Origin: Perognathus longimembris pacificus | Lineage: Eukaryota; Chordata; Mammalia; Rodentia; Heteromyidae | Assembly (NCBI RefSeq): GCF_023159225.1 | Contig: NC_063174.1 | Coordinates: 42,400,191-42,464,190 of the forward strand | Direction of reading: 5' to 3' | DNA length: 64,000 bases | In this document: piece by piece, positions 48,829 through 59,534 of the stretch | Layout: each line of letters opens with the position of its first letter | Position numbering within the stretch: position 1 is the stretch's first letter | Program-made: the position numbers and the translations under genes | Notes under the pieces: generated by a model | What the model was told of the DNA's origin: nothing | Databases searched by the model: none | What the model saw: the letters and a program-made list of their open reading frames with translations, nothing else

Positions 48829-49690
48829 TTTTTTTTTTTTAACTAAACCTCTTTTTTTTTCTTTATTGTCAAAGTGTGATACAGGGGGGGTTATAGATTC
48901 GTATGAAATGTAGTGAGTACATTTCTTGTACTTGTTGCCTCCTCCCTCATTTCCCCCCCCCTCCAAAAGTTGTGCAGTTGGTTTACACCAAATGTTTTTG
49001 TAAGTGTTACTTTTTGAATGGTTTGTCTTTTTGTTCTTTGTCTCCTGATTTTGGTATTCCCTTTCCCTTCCCCAGTTCTGTTACCCATATAAACAGTATC
49101 CAGGATACTTGAATGTAATACAGTGGTAGCGAGGGTACAGCCGCAGGAAGGGAGTATGAGAGAAACAAAAGTAAACAAACCAATCAGTCAAACAAACAGA
49201 CAAGGAAAAAGAGAAAAAAAAGGAGCATGAGGTCACATGACATGTTGAGAATAATTACAACAGTGGTATAACTCTTGTTTCCGTAACGTGGAGTTCATTT
49301 AACTTGGCATCTTCTTATGTGGTCATATAGGTGTAGCTTTTGGGGTATTTTGGTCTTCTACCATGACTAGCCTATTCATGTACTAACTATTCCCTATGAG
49401 GGACACCATAGGGTTTATGTTTCTTTGGGTCTGGATCACTTCACTTAGTATGATTTTTTTCCAAGTGCTTCCATTTCCTTATGAATGGGGCAGTGTCATT
49501 CCTTCTGATGGAGGCATAGAATTCCATTGTGTATATGTACCACATTTTCCTGCTCCACTCGTCTACTGAGGGGCATCTAGGTTGGTTCCATGTTTTAGCG
49601 ATGACATGTTGTGCTGCAATGAACATAGTTGTGCTGGTGGCTTTAGTGTGGCCTTGCTTGTAGTCTTTTGGGCAGATGCCCAAAAGTGGG
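48829..49690 (-). mobile_element. L1 retrotransposon 3' end with ORF2 C-terminus, 5'-truncated
   Basis: This is the most complete L1 piece. On the minus strand, 49683-49441 encodes the end of the L1 ORF2 protein, including the signature KMWYIYTMEFYASIR. After it come the 3' untranslated region and a T-run tail at 48829-48861 on the + strand. It is a dead copy lacking the endonuclease and reverse transcriptase domains. It is antisense to the host exons, and it identifies the related copies in the window as L1. Confidence 0.93.
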
Positions 49691-49699
49691 GCTTGAGAA

Positions 49700-51800
49700 A
49701 TTCCCCCTTTCTCAGCCTTCTGAGCATGTGAGGTATGGCTTTGAGTATATATGAAACATAAGTAAATTTTATATTTAAACCTGAGTTCCTTCTCCAGTTA
49801 CATGTGTACACACACACACACACGTTCAGAAACAAAACAAACAAACAAAACAAAAAACAACAAAACATGGAAACCCCTCCAGTTCTAAGCATTTTGGAAG
49901 GAATCTTGTGAAATTTTAGAGTGGATGATCGAATCTCAGAATTTTGGTAGGGTAGAAAATATATTACTAGTAATATGTAGGATAAATTCAAGTCCAAGAA
50001 AATGGGATGGCATTTAGAATGGAAAGAAAAGCTATTAGATGCTGTAGAAATACCTAGATTTATAAACTCAGAAACCAGAAATCAAGAAAACCCTAAAGTA
50101 CAGCATACCCTGCCTCCTTTGTGTCAGCCATTGGTTGCCTCACATATCATGTGCCCTAGATGTTTGTGCTTTTGGTGTGAGGCACAGTGGGCTGAGCAGC
50201 CCCACTGCCATTCAGAGCAAGCAAGTTTTTCATGGCACTCATTACAACGTACAGCTGAGCATCCCCTCACCCCCACCCAGTGTTGCACTATAAAAATTCC
50301 TGTCTCTATGCTAAAAGCCTCTGCTTGCTTGAGAAATTTCCTTTTGTGATTTCCAGGCTGAGCTTATGTTACTGATGAGATTAAAAACAGATTTCATTAT
50401 AAAAGTTTATGATGTTCCACTCTGCTCAATATATGTGCAGTTGGAAGAACATGCTTCTTTTCTTACCCATGGTCCCTTAGTTGAACATCTCTTGTCCACT
50501 GTCCTACCCTCCTTGCATGTGTAGACCCTGCCTCTGGTCACATACCTGAGAACTTGGGCTTGGCTTCCCCAAATAAGGGCGCTTAGTTCAGACTCCAATT
50601 TCTGATGTGAAACACAAGAATGTTAAAACAAATGCCTCCTATGAATGTTCTTATTATAACAAGTTTTAGCAAACAAAACCAATCTAGCTACCCAGTGAGA
50701 TGAATTCTGATATAATTACAAATTATATAATTCCTCTAATATCTAAACACTGAATCTAGATTGCAGCAAGCCAGTTGCTATGTGTGACTTCTGAGCTTTA
50801 GTCCAGCGATCATAAATAGCTTCATTTTGGTTCAAGCAGGACCTAGCCTTGTTGGCATGGAAGCCTAGAATTTCTTCAGCCAGGGAAAGTCTTTGTTTTC
50901 CACCTGCCCTCTCCCATTGTGCTATTAATTCACTGGGGACCCACTCTTGCCTTTAACCTTCTCTTCATTTAAAGCTGAATACCTCTCTACTGTTCTTCCT
51001 TCTGCTCAACAGCTCATTCAGTGCCTTTAACTATTCAGTCTGCTGCTTATATATTACCTTCTGCCAACTTCTTTTTTCCTTTTAATGAGAAAAGAGATAA
51101 TAGGTTCTTCTGACATCTCCTTTCATAACCGTATAATCCTGCCTTATTACCATCCAGCACCCTACTTGTGAGCAGTGTAAACATTTCATTAATTTATTTA
51201 GGCATTTTTGTATTCCACCGGTGGTTGCCACATTTCACTATACCTCTAGAAGCACCTTAGGAAGGGTTTATTATATGTTCATGCTATTATGTGTTATACA
51301 CTTTCCCTTTCTCTTTCTTCCTCTCCTTCTCGCCTTTTTCTCTCTCCACCCCCCCCCCCCAATGCCCCATATTGAGGCATTTCCAGAGGAATCACTGAAG
51401 ACCAGTAAGTTGTGAGCTTTTTGGCACAATTCTCCAAGCATGTAGATGAGCTGCTTAACTGGAGGAGTCTTGACTGAGCATCTCATTCCTGAGTAAGGGC
51501 CAATCAGAGAGAAGATTGTATTGCATAACACCTTTTCATTCATGGACTGACTTCACAGTACCTTTTATAGATTTAGGTTTAACTGAATATTTGGAAATCT
51601 CTATTTGAGACAAGTTGGGGGAATTAGATACCTGAAGTAACCAAACTGTGATTTGGTGGGAGACTTGGATAATTTATGATGTAAGTAGATTTGTAATTCC
51701 AACCTGTATCTGGTTCTATAAAGAACAATGTCTGACAAATTTCTATTTCTTCTGGACTGTTCATATATCCACTCTTAAGAAAATTGTTTTCTCTCTCAAG
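49700..51800. other. Unannotated intronic sequence before the second exon
   Basis: No repeat that I can name. A short (AC)n run lies at 49806-49824 and a C run at about 51350-51360. Confidence 0.4.
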
Positions 51801-51996
51801 GAGCCTCCAAACAGGTGGCCTTGCCTGGGAAGGAGAAGTAGAGAACAACGCCTATAGCAAGGCTACAGGGGTGGCCCCCCAGCACAAATACCACCCCACA
51901 GCAGGCAGTTTCCAACTCCATTTTGCCCTCCAGCAACTTGAACAACAGAAACTTCAGTCCCGGCAGCTTCTGGACCAAAGTCGAGCTCGGCACCAG
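51801..51996 (+). CDS. Internal coding exon of the same gene (Gln-rich helical segment)
   Basis: The exon is 196 nt. It follows the acceptor TTTTCTCTCTCAAG, with a possible branch point in CTCTTAAG about 22 nt upstream, and ends at CACCAG|GTAATT. The first base completes the codon begun by the exon ending at 15493, then 65 codons read open and end in phase 0. The product begins [16 protein letters not shown], passes through a His/Tyr/Pro stretch ([10 protein letters not shown]), and ends in a Gln/Leu/Arg-rich piece ([19 protein letters not shown]) that looks like an amphipathic helix or short coiled coil. Four CpGs are kept. Joined to the upstream exon it yields 117 residues with no stop. The helix suggests a protein-interaction segment, but this is inference and I cannot name the gene. 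Translation continuing past the donor reaches a stop after about 21 codons, so splicing is expected here. Confidence 0.8.
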
Positions 51997-52930
51997 GTAA
52001 TTCAAGATAAATGTGTCCGTGTGCTTGTATCTTCCTTACTGCTGTTGGAAAAAGTTAGGTGAACAAAGGAGCAGCGAAGGATTAATTTCCCAAAAGTTTG
52101 GTGGCATTTTCCTGGATTGGATGGCTCCTGGGAAATCTCCAGTCATAATGTTGTCTTTGCTGGAAGGGGATACTCAACAGTATTTGATCTGTGGCATATA
52201 GTTGAATGTACAAAAGTCTTTATTGTCATATTTACCTTTCTGTAGCATGGTCTTTGTTTAGTGAATGTCTGATACTCTGCTTTCCAGACACTTAAAAATA
52301 GCATTTTAAGCCTCTCTATTTCTAAATGTACTATCCTGCCTTCATAGATTTTTTTTAAGGCAAAAGCGCATTATTACTCTCTCATAATCTAAACTAGTAA
52401 CAAAAGAAATAACCACAAATTAGGTTGCTGGTCTTGTATAAGTGACTATTCCTTTCACAAGTGTTGTTTATTCAATCCCCTTCACATGCTAGGTACTGTT
52501 TGAAACAGTGAGGCTGTGATAGTGGTCTTACACACCAACATGTTTGCTGTTGTGGAACGCTCACATAGGAAAACGTTTTCCAAGTTTCTTACTCACTGTG
52601 TAGATAATGACAAACTTCCTAAGTATATGTGTGAGGACCTGTGTAATCAAGTATGGCCCAATGACAGAGGAAGAACGGCCTCACACGACAGGCCCAAATT
52701 ATATTTTTCTTGATGGTTGAGGATTAGAATCCGATCCCATGTTCTTCAGTAGGGTTATAGGGCTGACCCTTTTATTTGATTGTGGAAGAAATACCTTTTA
52801 TTAGTTTGATCCCTTGCCAAAATTGTATGCACCAATTTATACAGAATTATGTATGTATTCCAGGTGAAGGCAGCATTTCAGTCTTCCTTCATCCTTTTAG
52901 TAAAATAGTAGCCTTATTTGTCTTTTCAAC
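51997..52930 (+). other. Intron start after the second exon
   Basis: Begins GTAATT. No supported exon or named repeat. Confidence 0.4.
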
Positions 52931-52939
52931 TTCTATGGG

Positions 52940-53325
52940 AGTTCTTTCTGTCACTGTGACAAATACTTGAGAAGGTCAACTTAAGGGAGAGAAGATTTCT
53001 TTTAGCTCATAGTTCCAGAGATTTCAATCCATGGCCTGTTAGCTCCATTACTTTAGGCCTATGGCATGGCAGATAAAACTATGGAGGAAAAATTGTGGCC
53101 AGAAAACAGTAGAGTAAGTGGCAGAGCCACTTATACCTTTCAAAGATGTGCCCCTAGAGACCTCCTTCCTTTAATTAGTCCCCACCTTCCACTGAGTCCC
53201 AGTTGTCTATTCACATTTTGAATCCATTAGTGGATCAGACCATTCATGGGCCAGAGCCCATGCTTTACTAGTTTCCTAGACAGCTCTCAGTCCAGTCAAG
53301 TTGATAATCAGATTTAGCCTTCAAG
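52940..53325. mobile_element. Interspersed repeat of uncertain class
   Basis: CACTGTGACAAATACTTGAG, TCATAGTTCCAGAGATTTCA and TGGATCAGACCATTCATGGG resemble a repeat I have seen widely in rodent genomes, but I cannot place the family. Confidence 0.45.
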
Positions 53326-53327
53326 AG

Positions 53328-53612
53328 GGTAAAGTATCTCACATCTGTAAGCCTGCAGCTAGTCTAGGAAAAAAATTCAAGAGGTCTGATCTCAACCAAT
53401 AAAAGCTGCATGTACTGCTATACTCCTGTTATGCCAGTTATGTGGGAAGCCCAAGTAGGAGGATTGCAATCCAGCCTGGCCAGGGCAAAAAGTGAGGCCC
53501 TATTTGAAAACTAACAGAAGCCGAAAGGGCTGGGGGTGTGGCTCAAGTGGTACACTGACTGCCTAGTAAGCATAAGGCCCTGAGTTCAAAACTCCAGTAC
53601 TGCCTTCAAAAC
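53328..53612 (+). mobile_element. B1-ID fusion SINE, old type
   Basis: A B1-like half (CTGCATGTACTGCTATACTC, GGAGGATTGCAATCCAGCCT) joins an ID half that is less altered than in other copies (GGGCTGGGGGTGTGGCTCAA, AGCATAAGGCCCTGAGTTCA). Confidence 0.85.
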
Positions 53613-53619
53613 TAGTATC

Positions 53620-55115
53620 CAGAATAAAGTAAGGGCATTTTATTATTCCAGACTGGTTTATCATTTGATTGTATTTAACTATGGTGGTATACTTTGCAGA
53701 TAAATACATCATAAAAAAGGCAAGCATTTGTGAGTAAAACTCACTAGATCATTTGTACTAGAGGAAAATCCTGGCTTTTTACTTGGGAAACTGTAGAATG
53801 TGGCAACTATCTTTGACTATCACATGGTTCTTTGTCATGTAGAAATTTCCTTGTTTAGAAAATCTATGGGGCAGTGGAAGTATATACGCCATCTGTATTT
53901 TTACAATTATAGATATAAATGTATATCGTATGTTTTTTTTAATCTGTAAAATTCTTAAAGCTATTTAAATATATAAACCCATATCATTTTGAGTACTTAA
54001 GAATGCCAGCTTAATTAGATGTTATATACAGGAGACCTTACTGTCCAAGCCTCATTTTCCTTATGTGAATATAATTACTCTAATGAATCTAATGAATCAT
54101 TGGTCCCTTTTGAACCACATCTTAATACTTTCAAATAGTGGGCATTTTTTTTAATGAAAGATGTTTGCAGGGCATTGAGGCTTTGGGATAGGAGAAGCTA
54201 TTTTTGCTGATTTTCACTTACAGAGACAATTTCTTTTTTAAACCTTTCTCATGCTTTTGATTAGTTTCCAGCAACTCACATTCCTTTGAAAATTTAGATG
54301 ACTGGATTTTTTTTCCTGAGGATTATACTGACTTAGTTTCACTGAATTATGAAGTATATGGAAAGCATGTTTTTAGAATGTGTGAAGGAGGCAGAACTCC
54401 CAAGAAGACAGTTATCTCATGTCTTCTACAGAAGGAACAGAAAATCATCCATCGTGATTTTATATATGTACGAAGCATCATTCTATTTTATCCCCTTCTA
54501 AACCAAAACTAATTTAGGTTAAAGGGTAAATTTCTAGGACTGTAGGAGAGAGCTGAAGAAACTAAATTCTATTAGCCTAGGTAGTTTTAATTAACAAAAT
54601 AACAAATAAGATGTTAAATATTCTGACATCAAGACTTGGACTTGAGGGCCTTTAAGATCACTGCCTAGCATAATCAAAGCCCTAAATAAATTTAAACCCT
54701 TTGTTTTTATCCTAGCTACTTAAGCTTTACCATTATAATTACCACCAAGTTGCTGATGAAAAGCATGGTTTACACTCCCAGTATATCCTGTTTTTATGTC
54801 CTTGGGTTAATCCTTTGATTATAGGTGGTACTTCTCTAATGAACTCCTCTTGCTTTAGGTTAATTATCCTAAAGTATAGATAAGTAAAATTTGGTTAACT
54901 GCCTTTTAGATTAATAGACAGAATTGAAATTGGATTTACCTGTATTCAGCCACTAGAGATGCCTGTTTTGAGAGTAGGATGTTAAGGGGGCTTTATATTT
55001 TATATTATTATAATATACTTTACTTTTACTTTTGTAAATAGTGTGTTTCACCTAGTGATCTCCTGGTAAGTGTTTAGGGAAAGATCTCATGGCCTTTCTC
55101 CTATTACATGCAAAG
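53620..55115. other. Unannotated sequence
   Basis: AT-rich, with no supported exon or named repeat. Confidence 0.35.
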
Positions 55116-55129
55116 CAAGTTCTCTATTC

Positions 55130-55333
55130 TTGGGCTGGGAATGTGGCTTAGTGGTAGAGTGCTTGCCTACCATGAATGAAGCCCTGGGTTTGATTCCTCA
55201 GTACCACATAAACAGAAAAAGCTGGAAGTGGCATTGTGGCTCAAGTGGTAGAGTACTAGCCTTGAGCACAAAGAGACTCAGGGACCAAGTACCCAGGCCC
55301 TGAATTCAAGCCCCAGGACAGGCATGAAAAAAG
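55130..55333 (+). mobile_element. Dimeric ID-type SINE, older subfamily
   Basis: GGGCTGGGAATGTGGCTTAG to CAGGACAGGCATG, with B-box-like GGTTTGATTCC. A near-perfect duplication, AAGTTCTCTATTC and AAGTTCTCTCTTC, flanks it at 55117 and 55334. Confidence 0.94.
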
Positions 55334-55649
55334 AAGTTCTCTCTTCTTTTCTACCTTTTTAATCAGAGCACTTAACTAGCCAACGTATTAAAGATATTAA
55401 TTTCAAGAAGCCAAATTCTGATCAGGATAAGGGTTTAGAAATGGCAGCTCTAACCACTCCTGCAGAATGAGCATCTCTGTCTAGCATTGCACTCATAAAT
55501 CTAGAAATTGCCACTCAGTGAATCCACATCTGAGAACAGAGATCCTAGAAAATGGTGTGGCCCTGTCCATTTCCTAGAGATCATGATTTAAAAATAAACC
55601 TACAACCATGATTCAGCAGTTTGAAAAACAATGTTTTATTTACAGGTCT

Positions 55650-55830
55650 ACAAACTCTGTCAATAGGCAGATGGCAAATACTTTAGCTTTTGCAGGCCAT
55701 GAGTCTGCTACAGCTACTCACCTCTTCCTTGATAGATTAAAACAACTATATATAAATGTATAGAAGTGTGGCTGTCTTCCAATAAAACTTTATTTGCAGA
55801 AACAGGAAGCAAGATTTGACCTCTAGTCCA
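55650..55830 (-). mobile_element. hAT-type DNA transposon remnant
   Basis: GCAAATACTTTAGCTTTTGC, AGGCCATGAGTCTGCTACAG and GGCTGTCTTCCAATAAAACT match a common ancient non-autonomous hAT repeat. Its ends have decayed. Note the embedded AATAAA is part of the repeat. Confidence 0.7.
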
Positions 55831-55849
55831 GAGCAAGAGATAGACTTGA

Positions 55850-57620
55850 AGACCAAGTTAATATACTGGTTGTACCATCTACCTCACTTCTGATACTAAT
55901 GAAAAGGGCGAGGGCTCAGTCATTTTCCCTTTTCACAAGTCTCCAAGTATGCTAATGCCACACTTATAGGGATGACACTTAGAACCACCCATCTAGAGGA
56001 AGAAAATGAAATTTTCCCCTTTTGGTCATTTGTTTTCTGCCCTTTGGAAGGGAGTCAGGGTGTGTTAAAACTTAGTATCACCCTAATAAAATTTCAGGCA
56101 GTGTTTTTTTTTTTTTTAATAGGAATTATGTTGCCATCTTTTCTACCCTGTATCCCACAGTCTCCTCATAAATAAGTTATCAAAATACCTCCTTGCTCAT
56201 TCTTCTTATCAGAGTACACTCTGCTCAGCAATCAGGATTCAAGTCTTAGGATGAGCAAGAGATAAAGAACAGTCAGATCCCTCCTTTTTTGTTTTATAAT
56301 AATAGTCACCACTTTGTAAACTTATATGTGTTCCAAGCAAGCACTGTTTCAGGTATACTAACTTGTGGAAAATAGTTTCCGGATGCTTGAGGGCAATGCC
56401 AAGTCCTGACAGTGAGGGGTGACAGAGCGAATGTGTTACAGGCTGTTAGCCCACTGTGCCTTCTCTGCACTTCCTTCTCATACTGGCTGCTTGCCCCGGA
56501 GTAAAAGACAAAAGCACTTTTCTTTCTGCAGAGTTGGGGGGACTTGCTTGGACCACTGACTACTGGTGACATCAGCATGAGTAGCTCTGCATGCTGGGGT
56601 CCATGAGGAGGGCTACACCAGCCGGGCTGTGAGGCCCAACTGACCTGATTCTAATTGCCGACATTGAGCTGATGTTATTCTTGGCGTAGGGCAGAGCTAT
56701 TACTCAGTAGTTTCTGTTAAAGTGATCCTTTGTTAAACTTCTGCTCCCAATCCACTCCCCCCCATCTTCTTTCTCTCTTTCTCTGTCTTCTCTGTCTCAT
56801 CCAAACCAAAAAAAGAGCCCAAAAAGCAGAAAAATTAAAGACATTCTGATAGGGAAAGCAGAATTGCTGAAGTTTCTTTTTACAGCGGATGAGAGGAGGG
56901 ATTTTAAACACATAACACTTAACTGATTCTGTTCTTTTTCTAAACAAAGCCCTTTAATTTTCAGTAGACTTAGTTTATAGCATGAGTAATGTAACTGAAA
57001 GTAGGACAAACTGACCTTAGTTCCTACCATCCTTCACCCATCTTCTCTCTTTACTTCCACTTTCCTACCATGACCAAGTTTAGGACCTACATTTAGTAAA
57101 GTAACATGAATTGTTCCTCTAACTAGCATGACTGTGGATGGCTCAGTGTTCGATGGTAATGGCCTTGCCCTGTGCTAGGAACATCTCCAGGGCCCTGGGG
57201 TAGCAACTTCTTACTACTAGAGTGTATACATATACAACCCCACAGCTAAACCCAACCATGTCTTGTTATTTTACCCCCAAATGTTCATTGCATGTGTAGA
57301 AAAATTATGCCACCCTGCAGGAAGGAATACTGTTTCTACAAGTCTTCAGCTGCTGTGTTTAGGTTGGGAGGAAGGGGAGAGAGAGAAATTGAGCAGGCAC
57401 CAGCTCCTTATTCTAGGCAGCCAGCAAAAACATGTGAGCTGCCCAGCACCGCATGAAGAGCAGGCAAGCAGTCTAGCCCTGCAGGCGGTGTCCTTAGACA
57501 TATATACTGGTGTGTCAGAAAGGAAGGTTGGACTGGAGGCATGCAAAGGAATGAATTTGTGTATGTGCTGAAGTCCCAAGACATGTGGACTCCCATGTCA
57601 TAATCTGTTGCTTCTTTAGG
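55850..57620. other. Unannotated sequence
   Basis: No supported exon or named repeat. Open frames of up to 102 codons (57263-57571) lack splice support. Confidence 0.4.
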
Positions 57621-57627
57621 TGGTTTT

Positions 57628-57864
57628 TGTTTGTTTTTTTATTGATTATGGGCTTGAACTCAGGCCTGGGTGCTGTCCCTGAGCAATTTTTGCTCAAGAC
57701 TGGCACCCTACCACTTTGAGTCACAGCTCTACTTCGGTTTTGAGTGATTAATTCAAGATAAGAGTTTCATGGAGACTTTTCTGCCCCAGCTTCAAACAGT
57801 GATCCTCAGATCTCAGCCTCCTGAATCGCTAGGATTATAGGAGTGAGCCACCAATGCCCAGCTG
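57628..57864 (-). mobile_element. B1-ID fusion SINE, minus strand
   Basis: GGGCTTGAACTCAGGCCTGG starts the ID half, and the B1-like half ends with CTCAGCCTCCTGAATCGCTA, GGATTATAGGAGTGAGCCAC. Confidence 0.92.
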
Positions 57865-58045
57865 CTCTTTTGTTTTTGAATGATTGATTAGTTGAGTTGG
57901 TTTTTTTTTTCTCTCTCTCTATCTTGACCTTTATCAAGAATTCATATAACACTTTCTAGCTTTTCCTTTTTATAAATTTTACTAGGACCATTTTTAGTAG
58001 ATTTTGCCAAACCAAACTACTCTCTTAGCTGTTGAGAATACAGTG

Positions 58046-58223
58046 AGGGGCTGGGAATATGGCTTGACTCGTATACATGAAGCCCTAGGTTCAATTCCCC
58101 AGCACCAACATATATAGAAAATAGCCAGAAGTGGCGCTATGGTTCAAGTGGCAGAGTGCTAGCCTTGAGCAAAAAGAAGCCAGGGACACAGTACTCAGGC
58201 CCTGAGTCCAAGCCCCAGGACTG

Positions 58224-58280
<57 letters not shown>
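58046..58280 (+). mobile_element. Dimeric ID-type SINE with (CA)n tail, first of a back-to-back pair
   Basis: A nearly full element with a deletion in the promoter half (GGCTTGACTCGTATACATGA lacks the CTAGTGGCAAG region). The tail is the CA tract at 58227-58280. Target-site copies are AGAATACAGTG at 58035-58045 and AGAATACATTG at 58281-58291. Confidence 0.93.
58227..58280. repeat. (CA)n microsatellite at a SINE tail
   Basis: About 27 CA units form the tail of the SINE at 58046. Confidence 0.97.
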
Positions 58281-58281
<1 letters not shown>

Positions 58282-58291
58282 GAATACATTG

Positions 58292-58503
58292 TTGGGCTGG
58301 GGATATAGCCTAGTGGCAAGAGTGCCTGCCTCGGATACACGAGGCCCTAGGTTCGATTCCCCAGCACCACATATACAGAAAAAAAAACGGCCAGAAGCGG
58401 CGCTGTGGCTCAAGTGGCAGAGTGCTAGCCTTGAGCTGGAAGAAGCCAGGGACAGTGCTCAGGCCCTGAGTCCAAGGCCCAGGACTGGCCAAAAAAAAAA
58501 AAA
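58292..58503 (+). mobile_element. Dimeric ID-type SINE, young copy 4, second of the pair
   Basis: Near identical to the other young copies. It has six extra A bases at ACAGAAAAAAAAACGGCC in the hinge. AGAATACATTG at 58281-58291 and 58504-58514 is its perfect target duplication. Confidence 0.96.
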
Positions 58504-58564
58504 AGAATACATTGAAAATATGTGGATAGTGTGTAAAAACTAGCTTCGTGTTTTGGAAGTACGT

Positions 58565-58730
58565 GCTCTGGACAGGCAAGCTTTAGAACCTGATAACCTT
58601 TGGTTTAAATCTTGGTCTTGTTTAGTCCATGACCTAAGAAAAGATATTTGAACTTCTTTGAACCACATTTTCTGCTGTCCAATATGGAGATGAAAATATA
58701 TACCTGTGGGTTATCACAGGGATTATATTC
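58565..58730 (+). mobile_element. MIR-like ancient SINE
   Basis: GGTTTAAATCTTGGTCTTGT, ATTTGAACTTCTTTGAACCA and CAATATGGAGATGAAAATA follow MIR order. Confidence 0.7.
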
Positions 58731-59028
58731 TCAGATGCTAGGCTACCAGGTGTTTGTCTTGTTTCACTGATTCCTTACAAATGACCTCCCTCTTATTGAC
58801 CTTGTTTTACAGATTTAAAAAACAAACAAACAGCATCACTTATGTAATTTTCTCAGGGTTGCTTTTAGGTAATAAATGGAAGAACTGGGTTTTGACCTCA
58901 GGTCTTTTAGCTCTTGGTTATTAAGCCATATGCTGTCTTCCTGATAATAAGGCACTCAGTAAATAGCATCCGTTAAGTACTTATCATATAAATTTTAAGT
59001 TAAAATTCACAAGCACTTGTTGACACAT

Positions 59029-59062
59029 GTGAAAAAGTTATGAAAAGTTACGAAAAGTTACT
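59029..59062. repeat. Short tandem repeat (GAAAAGTTA, three units)
   Basis: GAAAAAGTTAT, GAAAAGTTAC and GAAAAGTTAC lie in tandem. Confidence 0.85.
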
Positions 59063-59204
59063 CTCAGATATCTTAGCCATTCTCTCGCTATTCATATACA
59101 CTGTCTCAACACAGAAGGCTTATTAAAAATATATAAAGATTTAGATGCTATCCCAATTACCTCAACTACTTAAATGAAGAAATGCCCTTAATAAGGATTT
59201 TTTT

Positions 59205-59275
59205 AGAGCTGAAGATGTAGCTCAAGCATCTGCCTAGGAAGTGGAAGGCCGTACCTCTAAATAAATAAAATAAGG
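59205..59275 (+). mobile_element. ID-like monomer, old
   Basis: AGAGCTGAAGATGTAGCTCA, GCATCTGCCTAGGAAGTGGA, then AAATAAATAAAATAAGG tail. Confidence 0.65.
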
Positions 59276-59303
59276 AACTTTGGGGCTCAAAAATCGTAGA
59301 AAT

Positions 59304-59516
59304 AGGGGGCTGGGGATATGGCCTAGTGGCAAGAGTGCTTGCCTTGTATACATGAAGCCCTGGGTTCGATCCCTCAGCATCACATATATAGAAAATGGCC
59401 AGAAGTGGCACTGTGGCTCAAGTGGCAGAGTGCCAACCTTGAGCAAAAAAAGAAGCCAGGGATAGTGCTTAGGCCCTGAGTCCAAGGCCCAGGACTGGCC
59501 AAAAAAATTTTTTTTT
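59304..59516 (+). mobile_element. Dimeric ID-type SINE
   Basis: Full length. A perfect 13-bp duplication, AAATCGTAGAAAT, flanks it at 59291-59303 and 59517-59529. The tail is unusual, AAAAAAATTTTTTTTT, an A run followed by a T run. Confidence 0.96.
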
Positions 59517-59534
59517 AAATCGTAGAAATGTTCA

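Larger units (their letters stand above)
15494..51800 (+). other. Large phase-2 intron, about 36.3 kb
   Basis: This is the interval between the two phase-compatible exons. It begins GTATGT and ends CTCTCAAG. Its content is SINEs, minus-strand L1 pieces, MIR and hAT remnants, and microsatellites, which are listed separately. No further exon with acceptor, donor and a matching phase was convincing inside it, though a short or alternative exon could have been missed. Confidence 0.7.

Noticed and set aside
55780..55800. AATAAA as a gene polyadenylation signal
   Set aside because: The CCAATAAAACTTTATTT phrase is part of a common ancient hAT repeat.
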